Below are positions 43,079 to 53,347 of a stretch of 64,000 nt of DNA, piece by piece. This DNA is from Planctomycetota bacterium. GTDB lineage: Bacteria > Planctomycetota > Phycisphaerae > Phycisphaerales > UBA1924. Numbering within the stretch: the first letter of the stretch is position 1; every line of letters begins with the position of its first letter. The notes under the pieces were generated by a model. That model was not told the origin of the DNA. It did no database searches and saw only the letters and a list, made by a program, of their open reading frames with translations. Both the position numbers and the translations under genes were made by a program. Where the stretch lies: NCBI GenBank assembly GCA_030950285.1, contig JAUZRR010000015.1, forward strand, positions 43,480 to 107,479, given 5' to 3'.

Positions 43079-44089
43079 TCACCGATTGGGGTACAGATCA
43101 ACCTCATTATTCCCGGTGATGCTGTAGAACCTGTCCCCCCAGAGACGATTCTTCACCGTCTCCCGGAGCGAGAGAATCTCAACGTGGCCGTCAACAAATG
43201 TGTAGTTCGCCTTGCCGATGCCGTGGTGGCGACCAACCGCGTTAAGCCGCGTCAGGGTGTTGTTGATCTCGTGCTTTCCGAGGTCCCCCTCGTCGAGCAG
43301 GTCGCCCCGCCGAGGATAGACGAAGCTAGGTCCGTCGCTGAGTGGCTCGTCATAGACCTTGACCCCGGCCGTGACCCCGATGAATGGCTCGATCGCACGG
43401 TGGCTCTGCATCTCGCCCCGCCGGCTTGATGTAATAGAGGTCCAACTGTCACGGTTGTCATAAAACTCGGTCGCCAGAATAACACCGGACGGCCCGCGAC
43501 GCGAGGAATCGATATCGCTCCCCCGGACGAACTGATTGCCCCGACCCCTGACCACCGACAGCTTGTTTCGCGGGAACACCGCCGCATTCCCTGTGTACGC
43601 CATCCGTGCGGCCTGACGGTCCTTGGGGAACCCCGAGGGCTGACTCGAGCCCAGCCCATTGACCTGCCCGTCTTCCCAATCCTCGGGGCTCGGGCCCGGA
43701 TTGGTACGCGGGGCACCACCGTTGAGCACCGTCGGGCACTGGAAGCTCTCTTCCGGCAAGCCGGCACCACCCGGCAAGCCGTCGTACAACGCGAAAGACC
43801 AGTGGACGTACCCGTTGGCGGGACGCGGGTGCGTGCCAGCCTGATCCTCCGGCCGCCAGGCCCCTGTGTCCTGATCGGCCCCGTACACATAAGAAAGAGG
43901 AAAGTAATCATAGCTCGATGTGTACATCGCCACCGACGCTGAAACCGAGCCGAGATTACTCGTACAGGTCGCCTGCTGCGCAACCGCCCTCGCCTTTCCG
44001 AGCGCGGGAAGGAGTATCCCGATCAACAACGCGATGATCGCGATCACCACCAGCAGTTCGATGAGTGTGAATCCGCGTCCATGTTTCAT
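43079..44089 (-). CDS. Pseudopilin-like protein with type IV prepilin leader and H-X-DG C-terminal motif
   Basis: AGGAG six bases upstream fixes the start at [30 protein letters not shown], a textbook prepilin N-terminus with Glu5 of the mature protein. The 336-residue protein has the planctomycete pattern: [16 protein letters not shown], a tryptophan-rich middle, and [19 protein letters not shown] near the end (His to DG distance one longer than the usual nine). Its C-terminal 30 residues after this motif are extra. It is co-transcribed with the beta-solenoid dockerin gene (49 bp upstream) and the EEP-fold gene. Confidence 0.88.
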   Translation of the reverse strand: MKHGRGFTLIELLVVIAIIALLIGILLPALGKARAVAQQATCTSNLGSVSASVAMYTSSYDYFPLSYVYGADQDTGAWRPEDQAGTHPRPANGYVHWSFALYDGLPGGAGLPEESFQCPTVLNGGAPRTNPGPSPEDWEDGQVNGLGSSQPSGFPKDRQAARMAYTGNAAVFPRNKLSVVRGRGNQFVRGSDIDSSRRGPSGVILATEFYDNRDSWTSITSSRRGEMQSHRAIEPFIGVTAGVKVYDEPLSDGPSFVYPRRGDLLDEGDLGKHEINNTLTRLNAVGRHHGIGKANYTFVDGHVEILSLRETVKNRLWGDRFYSITGNNEVDLYPNR

Positions 44090-44138
44090 GTTGAACTCCT
44101 GCGTGCTTTCCGCACATGACACATCGGAATGGTACTTC

Positions 44139-45650
44139 TCAGCAACCCGCCGTCCACAGGTTCAGGTACAAGATGAAATCAAGTGTGTTGACCAATCCGT
44201 CGCCGTTCATGTCGGCAGTCAGATCACCCGCAACCCAGGCGTTCAGGAACAAAAGCACGTCCTGGGTGTTCACGATGCCATCGCCGTTGAAGTCCGCAAC
44301 GCATGCGTTTCCGATAGTGAGCACAACACGGGACGCCTCGTAGGAAATCGAAAACCCGGCGGGCAGATTCTCCACCGCGAACACGCCCGAAACCGATCCG
44401 CCCTGGACAATCACGAACTCACCCGAATCCGGATTGAACCCGTTGATGAGTGAAACGTTCAACGTGCCGCCGAGCGAAATGGTGCCGGTCGCCGAGAGCT
44501 GGTCGTACTCGGTGCCGAGCCCCGACCCACCGAGTTCGATATTGAGCGCCCCGAGCGTCTGTGTGAAACTGCCGCTCACGGCGAGAACACCGGCACCGTT
44601 TCCGGGCGCCACGGCACCCTGGTTGAGCACATTGCCGGTCACGCTCCCCGAACCACTCATCGTGCCCAGCGGAGTCACAGTCACCAGGGGCGATTGCACC
44701 GCACCCCCGTTGGCCAGGGTCAACGTCCCAAGCGCCCGGTTGCCGACAAACACGCCGACAGTATCAACCACACTCCCGCCGTCGACGGTCACATCCCCGA
44801 GCGCGTCGTCGGCAATGTGGAGGCCGGGTGTAGTCAACAGCCCGCCGTTGGACACCATAAGAACACCCCGGCCGAAGTTGCCAACCGTGGTGACCGCGCC
44901 GCTGGCGAAGGTTGAGTTTGCGCCGCTGACCTCGAGTGTGCCGGAGGAGCCGACATCGTCACCGATCTTCGTGTTGAGGCCGACGCTCACCGTCCCCCCG
45001 GCCTCTACCCGCAGGATCCCGGTGCCGCCATTGCCGAGGAGTGCGCTGTTTTGAATGGTCCAGTTGCCACGGATGATCGCGTCACCATTCGACCCCGGTT
45101 CGTCGGCAATGAAGGTGATGAGGCTGCTCGCGGTGCAGCCAGCATTCAGCACGAAGAAGCCACTCCCGCCGTCTCCAATGATGAGGTCGCGTTGGTTCAC
45201 GAGAGACGCGCCGTTGCTCAATGTAAGATGGCCGGTTGATGGCGACAGCTTCCCGATACGGGCGAGCCCGGTGGTCGTGCTGAGTGTGCCGCCCTCCACC
45301 ACCAGCACGCCGACATCGATCATGCGGTCGCCAACGACGAGGTCGGCCATCGAGTAAGTCCTGCCAGTCAGTTGAAAGACCACATCGTCATTCTCGACCG
45401 ACAAGGCATTGTTGATGGGGCTAGATGCGAACTGCACGGTCTGCATCCCATTCGCATCAAACTTCGCCTCGTCCAGCACGCCCGGCACCCCGTTTGGGAG
45501 CCAGTTGAGCGGGTCGGCAAAGGTCACCCCGTCGCCCGCCGCGATCCATTCGCGCGTCACCTGCGCCGCCGCGGGGAATGCCGCACCGCTCAACGCAACG
45601 AGTGCCAGCGTCGAAACCAAACGTCGATTCATTCCTGTTGCCGTAATCAT
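44139..45650 (-). CDS. Exported beta-solenoid (autotransporter-repeat-like) protein with dockerin-like C-terminus
   Basis: AAGGAGAGA before the ATG at 45650 decides the start (503 residues). A signal peptide ends in AFPAAAQ. Residues about 35-440 consist of short Gly/Thr/Val repeats such as [19 protein letters not shown] and [22 protein letters not shown], the pattern of right-handed beta-helix or autotransporter-associated repeats, followed by a [11 protein letters not shown] strand region. The last 50 residues carry two EF-hand dockerin-like loops, [21 protein letters not shown] and [20 protein letters not shown]. It probably forms a surface or matrix fibre. No barrel domain is present. It is 50 bp downstream of the kinase-sulfotransferase gene. 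Confidence 0.85.
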   Translation of the reverse strand: MITATGMNRRLVSTLALVALSGAAFPAAAQVTREWIAAGDGVTFADPLNWLPNGVPGVLDEAKFDANGMQTVQFASSPINNALSVENDDVVFQLTGRTYSMADLVVGDRMIDVGVLVVEGGTLSTTTGLARIGKLSPSTGHLTLSNGASLVNQRDLIIGDGGSGFFVLNAGCTASSLITFIADEPGSNGDAIIRGNWTIQNSALLGNGGTGILRVEAGGTVSVGLNTKIGDDVGSSGTLEVSGANSTFASGAVTTVGNFGRGVLMVSNGGLLTTPGLHIADDALGDVTVDGGSVVDTVGVFVGNRALGTLTLANGGAVQSPLVTVTPLGTMSGSGSVTGNVLNQGAVAPGNGAGVLAVSGSFTQTLGALNIELGGSGLGTEYDQLSATGTISLGGTLNVSLINGFNPDSGEFVIVQGGSVSGVFAVENLPAGFSISYEASRVVLTIGNACVADFNGDGIVNTQDVLLFLNAWVAGDLTADMNGDGLVNTLDFILYLNLWTAGC

Positions 45651-45700
45651 TCTGTCTCTCCTTCGTGTAATGAACTTCCTTCGAGTAGAACTATCTCATA

Positions 45701-47866
45701 CTATGGATGGGAGGCCGTCGCCTGAGGCTTCTGCGCCCCCCACTCCTGCTTGTATTTCTCCGCCAGCGCTGCCACGGGCCGAGAGATCTGTGCAACTCCT
45801 CTTTCGTATCCCAACTCCGCCAGCGTGTCGCCAGCAATCGCCTCGAACATCTCGATCGACTCGTCGGGCATCTGCGTCCGCCAGTCCCGCAACCCCGGCG
45901 TCGGAGCCAGCCACGAGGCATTGGCCGATCGACCGGTTGCCGGTTCGCTCCGCCCCTGATAAAACGCTGCCATGCCCGCGTCGGGTGCAAGACCAAGGTA
46001 CTGACATATCTCGGCACACTGCCCGCTTGGATCAGCGACCAACTGTTCGTACCGATACTCGCGATACACGTGATCTCCAAGCTTACGGCCGTCCTCTATC
46101 CCGGATCGAACATGCCAGCGCCACCACACAGCGGTAGCCGCGACGGGGTCGATCTCCCACAGCCGATGGCGGCCCGCCGCTCGCCGGGCCTTCGGCCACG
46201 TGAGCATCGAAAGACACACATCACGGCCGTCGCGGATCAGGTGAATCACACGCGACGCCGGGCATATCTTGTGCAACCTGGAAAGATTCCGCAGGTAACC
46301 TCCGGTCGACTTGTCACCAACGTGTGCCTTCGCTCTCTCTCGCCGGTACAGGTCATACACAAGACGAACAAAGGTTGCATAATCGGTTGGTTGGCTCGCC
46401 AGCAACTTTTCAAGACATTCTCGCTCTGGAGCCATTCTTACAAAGCGCCGGTCCGCGTACAGCCTGTCCAGCATGTCCGCACCGACAATGCCCCGCCGCG
46501 AGACATCCCTCCGCCGCTTCCCGTACTTGGTGATCCAGTGCGTCTCGTGCGCCATCGCCAAGTCCCGGTGGGCATCCAGCATCCGCTCAAGCATTGTTGT
46601 TCCTGAACGCGGGCAGCCAACAACAAACACCAAAGGGCACGCGGCTTGATCAGACGCCGGACGCTGTTGGGCAACAGCGCGAGACGAAGCAACATTGATG
46701 ACGGGTTGCTGCACTTCCTTCTCGATACAGGGTGCCGTTCCGATCGTTGTGAGAATCCTGCGGGCCAGCCCCGACCACTTCGGCCAGAACGCATAGAGCA
46801 CCGCGAGCCGCAGCCGGGTCGCATCGAGGTAAGCCGCGATTCGTGCTGCGTCCTCGCGGACCCGCTCATTCCCATACGCGTGAAGGAACGCACGCGCCCC
46901 GCCCATTGCTGCATCTGCGTTGCAGAATCCCTGCAAGCATCGGAGTTCCAGGTGCCCCAGCATGTTGGCGACATCGAGCGCGGGCTCGCCGGCTGCAAGC
47001 GTGTCAAAGTCCAGAATACCAACGCGGCCGGTGGGGCCGATCACGATCTGCTTGTCGTAGAAATCACGGTGAACAACGGTCTCTCGGCCCGGCGTCTCTC
47101 GCAATGCATCAAACACGCTAAGCGCCGCTGAGGACAACGCCTCGCTCAACTCCGGGAGAAATGCCCGAGCGCAGGAGAGCCTCTCCTCCAACATGCCAAT
47201 CTCGGCACCCGCGTCGTGAACATCCATCCACGCCGGCGGCTTCTGGTGCATCACTCGCAACGCCCGCCCCGCTTCAGCACACGCCGAGACAAGAGCAGCA
47301 TCGCTACTCGCCGGAATATCAGCCATGCAGGTACCCTGCAACTCGCGGGTGAGCAGCACGCCCGACTCCTCATCGGCATCCTCAATCACTGCGATATCAA
47401 ACGCCCGATTGTTCATGCGCTCCATGAGCCCGTACAATTTCATAATCTTCCCGAGCCGGGATGGACGCAACACCTTCGCGAAGTGCGCCACGCCGTTGCC
47501 TTGCAACCTTATAACCGCACGCCGACCCGGACGGTGCGATACAAGGGACGCGTCAGGCCGCTGCAGCAACTGCTCCAAGGCAGGGAGTTTGGGATCCGCC
47601 CCATTCGGTTGGAGAGCAAGAAGGACGCCCCCTGACCGAACCAACAGCCCGCCGACGCTCTCGAGCTTCTGCCCGAGCTTCTGTGTTTCCTTCTCGTCGG
47701 CGTACCACATCGCGGGCACGGATATCCCCGCAGCATCCGTATACTGCATCGCCAGCGACGACTCGTGCCGCGGCCAAACTCTGCGCAGATGCAACGGGCT
47801 GTCTAGTCCGTGCGCCACGGCTTCGGCCGCGGGCAGCACCACTTTGGAGGGCAGCGGGCTACACAT
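45701..47866 (-). CDS. Fusion of an aminoglycoside-phosphotransferase-fold kinase and a sulfotransferase
   Basis: GGAG seven bases upstream and an 8-nt overlap with the preceding gene (ATGTGTAG) support MCSPLPSK as the start (721 residues). Residues about 1-390 form an APH/choline-kinase fold: VVHRDFYDKQIVI (catalytic Asp, about 268) and VGILDFDTLAAGEPALDVA (metal Asp). Residues about 411-700 are a P-loop sulfotransferase: 5'-phosphosulfate loop VVGCPRSGTTMLERML (about 415-430) and the 3'-phosphate motif RVIHLIRDGRDVCLS. The two catalytic cores look intact. One protein could thus add phosphate and sulfate to the same carbohydrate or lipid-linked precursor. This architecture is unfamiliar to me. 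Confidence 0.88.
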   Translation of the reverse strand: MCSPLPSKVVLPAAEAVAHGLDSPLHLRRVWPRHESSLAMQYTDAAGISVPAMWYADEKETQKLGQKLESVGGLLVRSGGVLLALQPNGADPKLPALEQLLQRPDASLVSHRPGRRAVIRLQGNGVAHFAKVLRPSRLGKIMKLYGLMERMNNRAFDIAVIEDADEESGVLLTRELQGTCMADIPASSDAALVSACAEAGRALRVMHQKPPAWMDVHDAGAEIGMLEERLSCARAFLPELSEALSSAALSVFDALRETPGRETVVHRDFYDKQIVIGPTGRVGILDFDTLAAGEPALDVANMLGHLELRCLQGFCNADAAMGGARAFLHAYGNERVREDAARIAAYLDATRLRLAVLYAFWPKWSGLARRILTTIGTAPCIEKEVQQPVINVASSRAVAQQRPASDQAACPLVFVVGCPRSGTTMLERMLDAHRDLAMAHETHWITKYGKRRRDVSRRGIVGADMLDRLYADRRFVRMAPERECLEKLLASQPTDYATFVRLVYDLYRRERAKAHVGDKSTGGYLRNLSRLHKICPASRVIHLIRDGRDVCLSMLTWPKARRAAGRHRLWEIDPVAATAVWWRWHVRSGIEDGRKLGDHVYREYRYEQLVADPSGQCAEICQYLGLAPDAGMAAFYQGRSEPATGRSANASWLAPTPGLRDWRTQMPDESIEMFEAIAGDTLAELGYERGVAQISRPVAALAEKYKQEWGAQKPQATASHP

Positions 47867-49154
47867 CGAGAGTCTCCGTCTGCATGACTCGATCGGCATG
47901 ATCTAACAACGCCGCCACGCGAGCGGGCCACGCCTTGACCCGCAAGCGGAACGGCTCCGGCGCTCTCATAAGAAGCGCTCCTGCAGTGAATACTCGCACC
48001 CCAACGGGATCCTCAAACCCCATCGCCCGCCAGTACGCCGCGGCGAGCTCGTTCGCGATGGCAGTCGCCCGAACGAACGGCACCCGGCCTTCCGTCGCAA
48101 GCGCGAGCAATCCGGCAGCGAAGGAACCAATGTCCATGCTTGGGTTGCCGTAGGCGGCACGATCAAAGTCCAACACCGTAACACCATCGCTGTGTACAAC
48201 AACCTGGTCCGCGGAAAAATCACCGTGCACAACCTGCGACCGCCAGTTCAACTCGAGCACCGCACCCTGCACCGTGTCGCGCAGCTCTGCAGCCCGAACG
48301 CCGAGATCCGGATCGACCGCGGCAACCGCATCGCATGCCGCCGCCACACCACGGCAATAGTCGCTCGCCGAGTACATCGCGTTCAGTCGCGGACGTTGCC
48401 GGTGCAGAGTCGCAAGGGCGCCAGCGACATGCTCGAGCAATGGACCCGGATCATCATTGCCGCAGAGCATGTCCTCGAGTAGCTGCCCGTCGACCCACCG
48501 GTGCGCCAGCGCACTATACCGTTTCGAGTCCCCGACCACTCGCGGCACGCGGAGATCGCCCTGATCCTTGAACGCCCACGCCCGCTGTCGAATGTCCTCG
48601 TACTGCGCCTCGGGATACAACCGGAGTACAACCGCCTCGCCATTCCCGTTTTCGAGCTTTCCAACAAAGCGGCGTTCGGGCTTGTATCGAAGTGTTGTCG
48701 CCAAAACGCCGTGCAGATGGGGGCTGGCCGGGAGAATCCGCCGCATCCGAGGCGGCGTCCGCTCGCCCTCATACAACTTTCGAAGAGATCTAATCTCGTA
48801 ATCGTTCGGATACGCAAAGATGGCAATGCCGTCTTCTGGAACTGTGTGCAACCCGGCACCCAACGCACCTCGCACCTCCATCTTCAGACGAGCGTTGGCG
48901 ACCTTGACTATCTGATCCTCCGCGTGACACCTCGCATACACCCCTGTGTGGGTGTCGCCAACCTGCACAGAGTACGCGACGAGGCAGCTCTTGTGCGGCT
49001 TATATCGCACATAACGTGCCTGCACCGACCGAATATCGTGTTCCGGACACAACACCCGCAGTGTCGCGAGAAATGCATCCTCGTCGAGCAGGGTCGCGAG
49101 CCCCCGCAACCCGGCATCGTGCCGGACAAGATTGGTATCGGCTTTCCTAAGCAT
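47859..49154 (-). CDS. Aminoglycoside-phosphotransferase-fold kinase of unknown substrate
   Basis: The ATG at 49154 overlaps the ABC transporter stop by eight bases, the pattern seen elsewhere in this operon, giving 431 residues (MLRKADTNLVRH). The kinase fold is clear in the C-terminal half: SQVVHGDFSADQVVV with the catalytic Asp, and VTVLDFDRAAYGNPSMDIGSFAAG with the Mg-binding Asp. The N-terminal lobe contains YKPHKSCLVAY and RYKPERRFVGKLE. It resembles the kinase half of the following fusion gene, so the two may have arisen by duplication. In this context a sugar, glycerol or amino-alcohol substrate in glycan assembly is more likely than an antibiotic. Confidence 0.85.
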   Translation of the reverse strand: MLRKADTNLVRHDAGLRGLATLLDEDAFLATLRVLCPEHDIRSVQARYVRYKPHKSCLVAYSVQVGDTHTGVYARCHAEDQIVKVANARLKMEVRGALGAGLHTVPEDGIAIFAYPNDYEIRSLRKLYEGERTPPRMRRILPASPHLHGVLATTLRYKPERRFVGKLENGNGEAVVLRLYPEAQYEDIRQRAWAFKDQGDLRVPRVVGDSKRYSALAHRWVDGQLLEDMLCGNDDPGPLLEHVAGALATLHRQRPRLNAMYSASDYCRGVAAACDAVAAVDPDLGVRAAELRDTVQGAVLELNWRSQVVHGDFSADQVVVHSDGVTVLDFDRAAYGNPSMDIGSFAAGLLALATEGRVPFVRATAIANELAAAYWRAMGFEDPVGVRVFTAGALLMRAPEPFRLRVKAWPARVAALLDHADRVMQTETLDV

Positions 49155-50979
49155 CGATGCTCTCATACTCCGCGGACTCGTCCGAATGCAGATTGTGAAC
49201 CCGGGCATACGCGCCATTTGCAGCAAGGAGCGCCGCGTGGCTTCCACGCTCTACGATCTCGCCGCCGGCCATATACACAATCTGGTCGGCGTTCGTGACC
49301 GCACGAAGATCATGCGTGATAATGAAACAGACCCGATTCTTGGAGAGACCCCGGACCGCCATCCCGATCATCTCCGCGCTCTCACGATCCAGGCTCGCCG
49401 TGGGTTCATCGAGCACGATGATCGGCGCATTACGAACAACCGCTCGCGCGATCGCGATGCGCTGACGCTGACCCTGGCTCAGCGTGCAGCCGCGCTCACC
49501 GACCGGTGTGTCGTAGCCGCCTGGAAGGGCACTGATAAACTCATGAGCACACGCGACAGTCGCGGCCTCGACGATCTGCTCATCAGTTATGTCCTTTCTT
49601 CCGAAGGTAATATTTTCCCCGATGCTCGCGGCAAAGAGCGTTGATTCCTGCGGCACCACCGCAACCCGGCTCCTCCACGATGCCACCCGGAACTCACGAA
49701 TATCCATCCCGTCTGCCGTAATACGACCGTCTACCGGGTCGTAGAGCCGGAGGAGAAGACTCATCAGCGTGGACTTCCCAGCCCCGGAGGGACCCACGAT
49801 TGCGACGACCGCGCCGGCGCGCGCTTCGAGCGTGAGATTACTGATCGCAAGCTTGCCCGGCTCATACGCAAACCGAACGTTCTCAAACGCGACCCGAGCA
49901 ATCTGCGTCGGTGCGTCCACGGCGTGTGGGACGTCCTCGATCGCGGGTGCGGTGTCGAGAAGCTCCACGATCCGCTCGGCCGACGCGAGCGCTTTGGCGG
50001 TCCGGCCCGAGTACTTCGCCACATTCCGGATCGGCCGGGTCATGTTCTTGTGGTAGAAAAAGAACACCAGCAACGTAGTAACCTGCAGTTCACCCTGCAT
50101 CACGAGGCGAGCGCCGTACCACAGCATGATCGCGGTGCCCAACGCGATGAACACATCGGCCGCACCGAGAAGCTGAGCCGAGAGCCGCTTGCCCTTCACA
50201 CCCTCCTTGAGGCTCGACATGTTGCGGGCACCAAACCGGGTGTTGTGGGTATCCTCGCCACCGAGCGACTGCACGACCCCGATCGAGCCGATGGCTTCGG
50301 TCGCGATTGCTCCCATCTCGCCGTGGCGTTCACGTTCTCGCCGGGCGGTAGATCGGATTTTCTTCCCGATCCGCTGCGTCGAGAACCAGAACAAAGGTAA
50401 CACCGCAAACGCGACAAGCGCGAGGCGCCACTCGATGAACAGCATCACTACCGCGACACCAACTACCGTCAGCAGATGCGCCACCAGCGGCAGGACCGCA
50501 GTTGACACAACCTCCTGCAGGCGACCGATGTCGCTGGTCAGCCTGGTAGCGATATCGCCCGCCCGGCGCCGATTATAAAATGAAAGCGACAGCCGTTGGA
50601 TATGCGCGAAGAGATCCGCACGAACGTCGGTAAGGACAAGGTTGCCTGCGAGCGCAAATCCGACCCGCCGCATGTACGCCGCCCCCGCCCGGGCCGCGAC
50701 GATCAGGACCAGTGCAATCGCACACACCGTCAGCACCGTCATCGGCGCCAACCTGTCAAGCACCGGCACGCCTGTTGTTGATGCGCCGGTCTTGTGCAGC
50801 GCCGCGTCAAAGATAAACTTCAACGGCCAGGGCTCGAGCAGCCGCAGGGCGATCTCCGCGAACATTGCAAACGAGGACCCGCCGATGATCTTCCAACGCG
50901 TTCGCATATAAGGAAAGAACCGTCTCACCACAGCGGCCGCGGGGATATGCTCTTTGTCGCTGTTCTCGTCCTGTGTCAT
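49147..50979 (-). CDS. ABC exporter, fused membrane and ATPase domains (MsbA/type I half-transporter)
   Basis: The 610 residues start at ATG 50979, overlapping the glycosyltransferase stop by ATGA. Six membrane helices (about residues 30-330) precede an ATPase domain with Walker A IVGPSGAGKST (about 395-405), Q-loop VVPQESTLFAASIGENI, signature LSQGQRQRIAIARA, Walker B IIVLDEPTASLD and switch His in FIITHDLR. It would work as a homodimer, flipping a lipid-linked glycan or exporting a product of the neighbouring glycosyltransferases and sulfotransferases; that assignment is from context only. Confidence 0.92.
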   Translation of the reverse strand: MTQDENSDKEHIPAAAVVRRFFPYMRTRWKIIGGSSFAMFAEIALRLLEPWPLKFIFDAALHKTGASTTGVPVLDRLAPMTVLTVCAIALVLIVAARAGAAYMRRVGFALAGNLVLTDVRADLFAHIQRLSLSFYNRRRAGDIATRLTSDIGRLQEVVSTAVLPLVAHLLTVVGVAVVMLFIEWRLALVAFAVLPLFWFSTQRIGKKIRSTARRERERHGEMGAIATEAIGSIGVVQSLGGEDTHNTRFGARNMSSLKEGVKGKRLSAQLLGAADVFIALGTAIMLWYGARLVMQGELQVTTLLVFFFYHKNMTRPIRNVAKYSGRTAKALASAERIVELLDTAPAIEDVPHAVDAPTQIARVAFENVRFAYEPGKLAISNLTLEARAGAVVAIVGPSGAGKSTLMSLLLRLYDPVDGRITADGMDIREFRVASWRSRVAVVPQESTLFAASIGENITFGRKDITDEQIVEAATVACAHEFISALPGGYDTPVGERGCTLSQGQRQRIAIARAVVRNAPIIVLDEPTASLDRESAEMIGMAVRGLSKNRVCFIITHDLRAVTNADQIVYMAGGEIVERGSHAALLAANGAYARVHNLHSDESAEYESIDA

Positions 50980-52139
50980 ACCGCAGCCCCCCCGCGATTC
51001 GTCGCCCGCGCGAGGATGCTCTCGGCAACGAGTTCCCACTTGTGTTCCTGCTCTGCCGTCTGTCGCGCCCGCTCGCCGAGTCGTTCACGCAGCGCGGCGT
51101 TTGTCGCAAGCCGACGCAACGCGGCGCACAGCCCGTCAACGTCATCCGGCTCGAACAGCACCCCGGTCTTGCCGTCGAGAATAACCTCCTGAACCTGCCC
51201 GCATGCGCTCGCCACGATCGCCAGGCCCGCCGCCATATATTCAAAGAGCTTGAGCGGCGAAAAGTAGAACGACTCAAGCCGCGGATAGGGCGCGACCGCG
51301 ATATCCATCGAAGCCAAAAGCCCCGGCACACGATCCGGCGTCACCGACCCGGCCAGCACAACCGCCGCGGCCGCCTCTTTACAATCTTCCTCAATGCGCT
51401 CGAGCATCGGCCCGTCACCAACAATGAGTAACCGTACCGGCAGCCCCTCTTTCCAGAGACGAAGAAACGCCGCAACCAGCCGCTCCACCCCGTGCCAGGG
51501 CCGCAGCGATCCGACAAACCCGATGGTCACAATGCCCGCGTCTGCGGGGAGTTCCTTTGCAACATGCGATCCGAACCGTGCTGTATCCACACCGTTTGGC
51601 ACAGCGTGAACTCGCTCGGGGCACGCGACCCGGTCGCGGAGCCACGCCGCGAGTGGCGCCGAGACCGCCAGCAACGATCCGGCGCTGTCCCAACACCGCT
51701 GCGCAGCTGCTTCTGCTTCCTCGACCATGTGCAGTTTTCGGTATCGGGCTTGCTCGTCAACCAACGGCGCATTCACCTCGAGCACGCCCGGCAGGCCCGC
51801 GCTCGCCGCGTACTCCATCGCGGCATACGACCACAGCGCGTGCCGCTCGTACACCATGTCCAACTCGGGCTCAGCCGCCAGCGCGTCCCGGAGCGCGACG
51901 TTGGCATCAAGCAGAAACCGCTCACGTTCCTGGGTCTGTCCGCTCGGCGCCCGGTCGAGCCGGCGCAGTGCGACTGACTCGAGCCCGCGCGGGGTATCTC
52001 CTCCAACACGCCGCGCAAACAGCACAACCTCGACGCCCTTGGCAATCAGCGCACGCAGCACCTCCTGGACGTGGATCGACCCGCCCTTGCTCCCGTACAC
52101 GGGCACGCCGGGATCGGTACAGACGTACGCCAGCCGCAT
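50976..52139 (-). CDS. Glycosyltransferase family 4 protein
   Basis: The 387 residues from MRLAYVCTDPGVPVYGSKGGSIHV show the GT-B fold. The N-terminal Rossmann domain ends near PNGVDTARFG, and the donor domain contains IGFVGSLRPWHGVERLV, LLIVGDGPMLERIEE and the family 4 motif SPLKLFEYMAAGLAIVAS with EX7-like region (about residues 280-300). A retaining transfer from a nucleotide sugar is expected. The ATG shares one base with the previous stop (TGATG); a GTG three bases earlier would give a GTGA overlap. It is the third gene of the leftward operon. Confidence 0.9.
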   Translation of the reverse strand: MRLAYVCTDPGVPVYGSKGGSIHVQEVLRALIAKGVEVVLFARRVGGDTPRGLESVALRRLDRAPSGQTQERERFLLDANVALRDALAAEPELDMVYERHALWSYAAMEYAASAGLPGVLEVNAPLVDEQARYRKLHMVEEAEAAAQRCWDSAGSLLAVSAPLAAWLRDRVACPERVHAVPNGVDTARFGSHVAKELPADAGIVTIGFVGSLRPWHGVERLVAAFLRLWKEGLPVRLLIVGDGPMLERIEEDCKEAAAAVVLAGSVTPDRVPGLLASMDIAVAPYPRLESFYFSPLKLFEYMAAGLAIVASACGQVQEVILDGKTGVLFEPDDVDGLCAALRRLATNAALRERLGERARQTAEQEHKWELVAESILARATNRGGAAV

Positions 52140-53347
52140 CACACCACCCCCGTCACGCCCGCGGCCCGGAAAACCTCGCGGATCTGCACCGTGTTCCGCG
52201 TGAGATCAAACGAATCCTCGATCAACACCCGCGCCTGCTTTGCGAATCCTGCCGCCAGCGCCGGGGCATCGAGCACCCGCCCAAGAGCGCCGGCAAGAGC
52301 CTGCGGGTCCCGCTCGGGAACAAGCAACCCGGTCTCCCCGTCGCGCACCACCTCCGGTATCCCCGTCACCGGCGTCGACACACAGGGCGTCCCCAATGCC
52401 ATCGCTTCGAGCAGCACCGTCGGCAGCCCGTCGCGGTTGCCATCGTTGCCGACGACGCACGGTGCGGCAAACACTGCCGCGTCTGTTATCAGCGATATAA
52501 CATCCTCTCGCGACAGTGCGCCGGCGAGCTCGACACAGTCCCCAAGATCGAGCTCCCCACGCAATGTCGCGAGCGAATCCGCCTCTTCACCGTCGCCCAC
52601 GATCACACAACGAAACTCACGGCCGGCGTCTCGCATCAAAGCGCAAGCTCGCAAAAGATCGTCAAACCCCTTCTTCTCGACAAGCCGTCCCACGCCGAGG
52701 ATAAGGCCAGCAGTGCGCGGCCGATCGCAAAACGGAAAGCACCCAAGATCGAGCCCGTTGTACACCTTGTGCACCGGGCACGCATCAGCCCCCAGCACCC
52801 CCGCCAGATGCCTGACATTGAAATCGCTCACCGTCACAAGCCCGGCCGCGTCGCGAGCCATGCGGCACAGCCTTGCCTGGTCCACCGACTCGTGAAAGAT
52901 GTCCTTTGCGTGAGCTGTGAACGTGTACCGCACCCCCGCCTGCGCCGCAGCCAGCCGCGCCGTCACCGTGGCTTCGGTCGCAAAGTGAGCGTGCAGATGC
53001 GTGATTCCCCGCTCGCGTACCGCCTGGGCGACTTGCCCGGCAAGCCACAACGACCACGGACGCTTCGCGTCCCGATAGTTGAAAACTCGCTCTTCCGGAT
53101 CAAGAAACATCTCGGCGTCGCGCATCGCCCTTGCGAACGCGTGAAGCTCAACAGGCTCCTCGGTCAGGTACGTCACGCGAGCCTTCACACGCGAAACATC
53201 GGCGTGCTGCGGCCCGGACTCGGCGGGCCGAAGCGAAAAAATCTCAACCTCGAGACCCGCAGCCTCGTGCGCCAGGATCTCGTTCAGAATGAACGTCTCC
53301 GACAAACGCGGATATCTCTTGAGCACATAGCCCACACGGTCAGACAT
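52139..53347 (-). CDS. Glycosyltransferase family 4 protein (colanic-acid-type)
   Basis: Start MSDRVGYVLKRYPRLSETFILNEI is the standard opening of WcaL/AmsK-like glycosyltransferases, and its ATG overlaps the preceding stop by eight bases, so the 26-residue extension in the track is dropped. The 402 residues include HLHAHFATEATVTARL, YTFTAHAKDIF, KVYNGLDLGCFPF, ILGVGRLVEKKGFDDLL, CVIVGDGEEADSL and the donor-binding GLPTVLLEAMALGTPCVSTPVTGIPE. It probably adds a hexose to the glycan built by this operon. Confidence 0.92.
   Translation of the reverse strand: MSDRVGYVLKRYPRLSETFILNEILAHEAAGLEVEIFSLRPAESGPQHADVSRVKARVTYLTEEPVELHAFARAMRDAEMFLDPEERVFNYRDAKRPWSLWLAGQVAQAVRERGITHLHAHFATEATVTARLAAAQAGVRYTFTAHAKDIFHESVDQARLCRMARDAAGLVTVSDFNVRHLAGVLGADACPVHKVYNGLDLGCFPFCDRPRTAGLILGVGRLVEKKGFDDLLRACALMRDAGREFRCVIVGDGEEADSLATLRGELDLGDCVELAGALSREDVISLITDAAVFAAPCVVGNDGNRDGLPTVLLEAMALGTPCVSTPVTGIPEVVRDGETGLLVPERDPQALAGALGRVLDAPALAAGFAKQARVLIEDSFDLTRNTVQIREVFRAAGVTGVV

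Noticed and set aside
47859-49154. Antibiotic-resistance aminoglycoside phosphotransferase
   Set aside because: The fold is shared by many small-molecule kinases and the operon context is glycan synthesis; nothing points to an antibiotic substrate.
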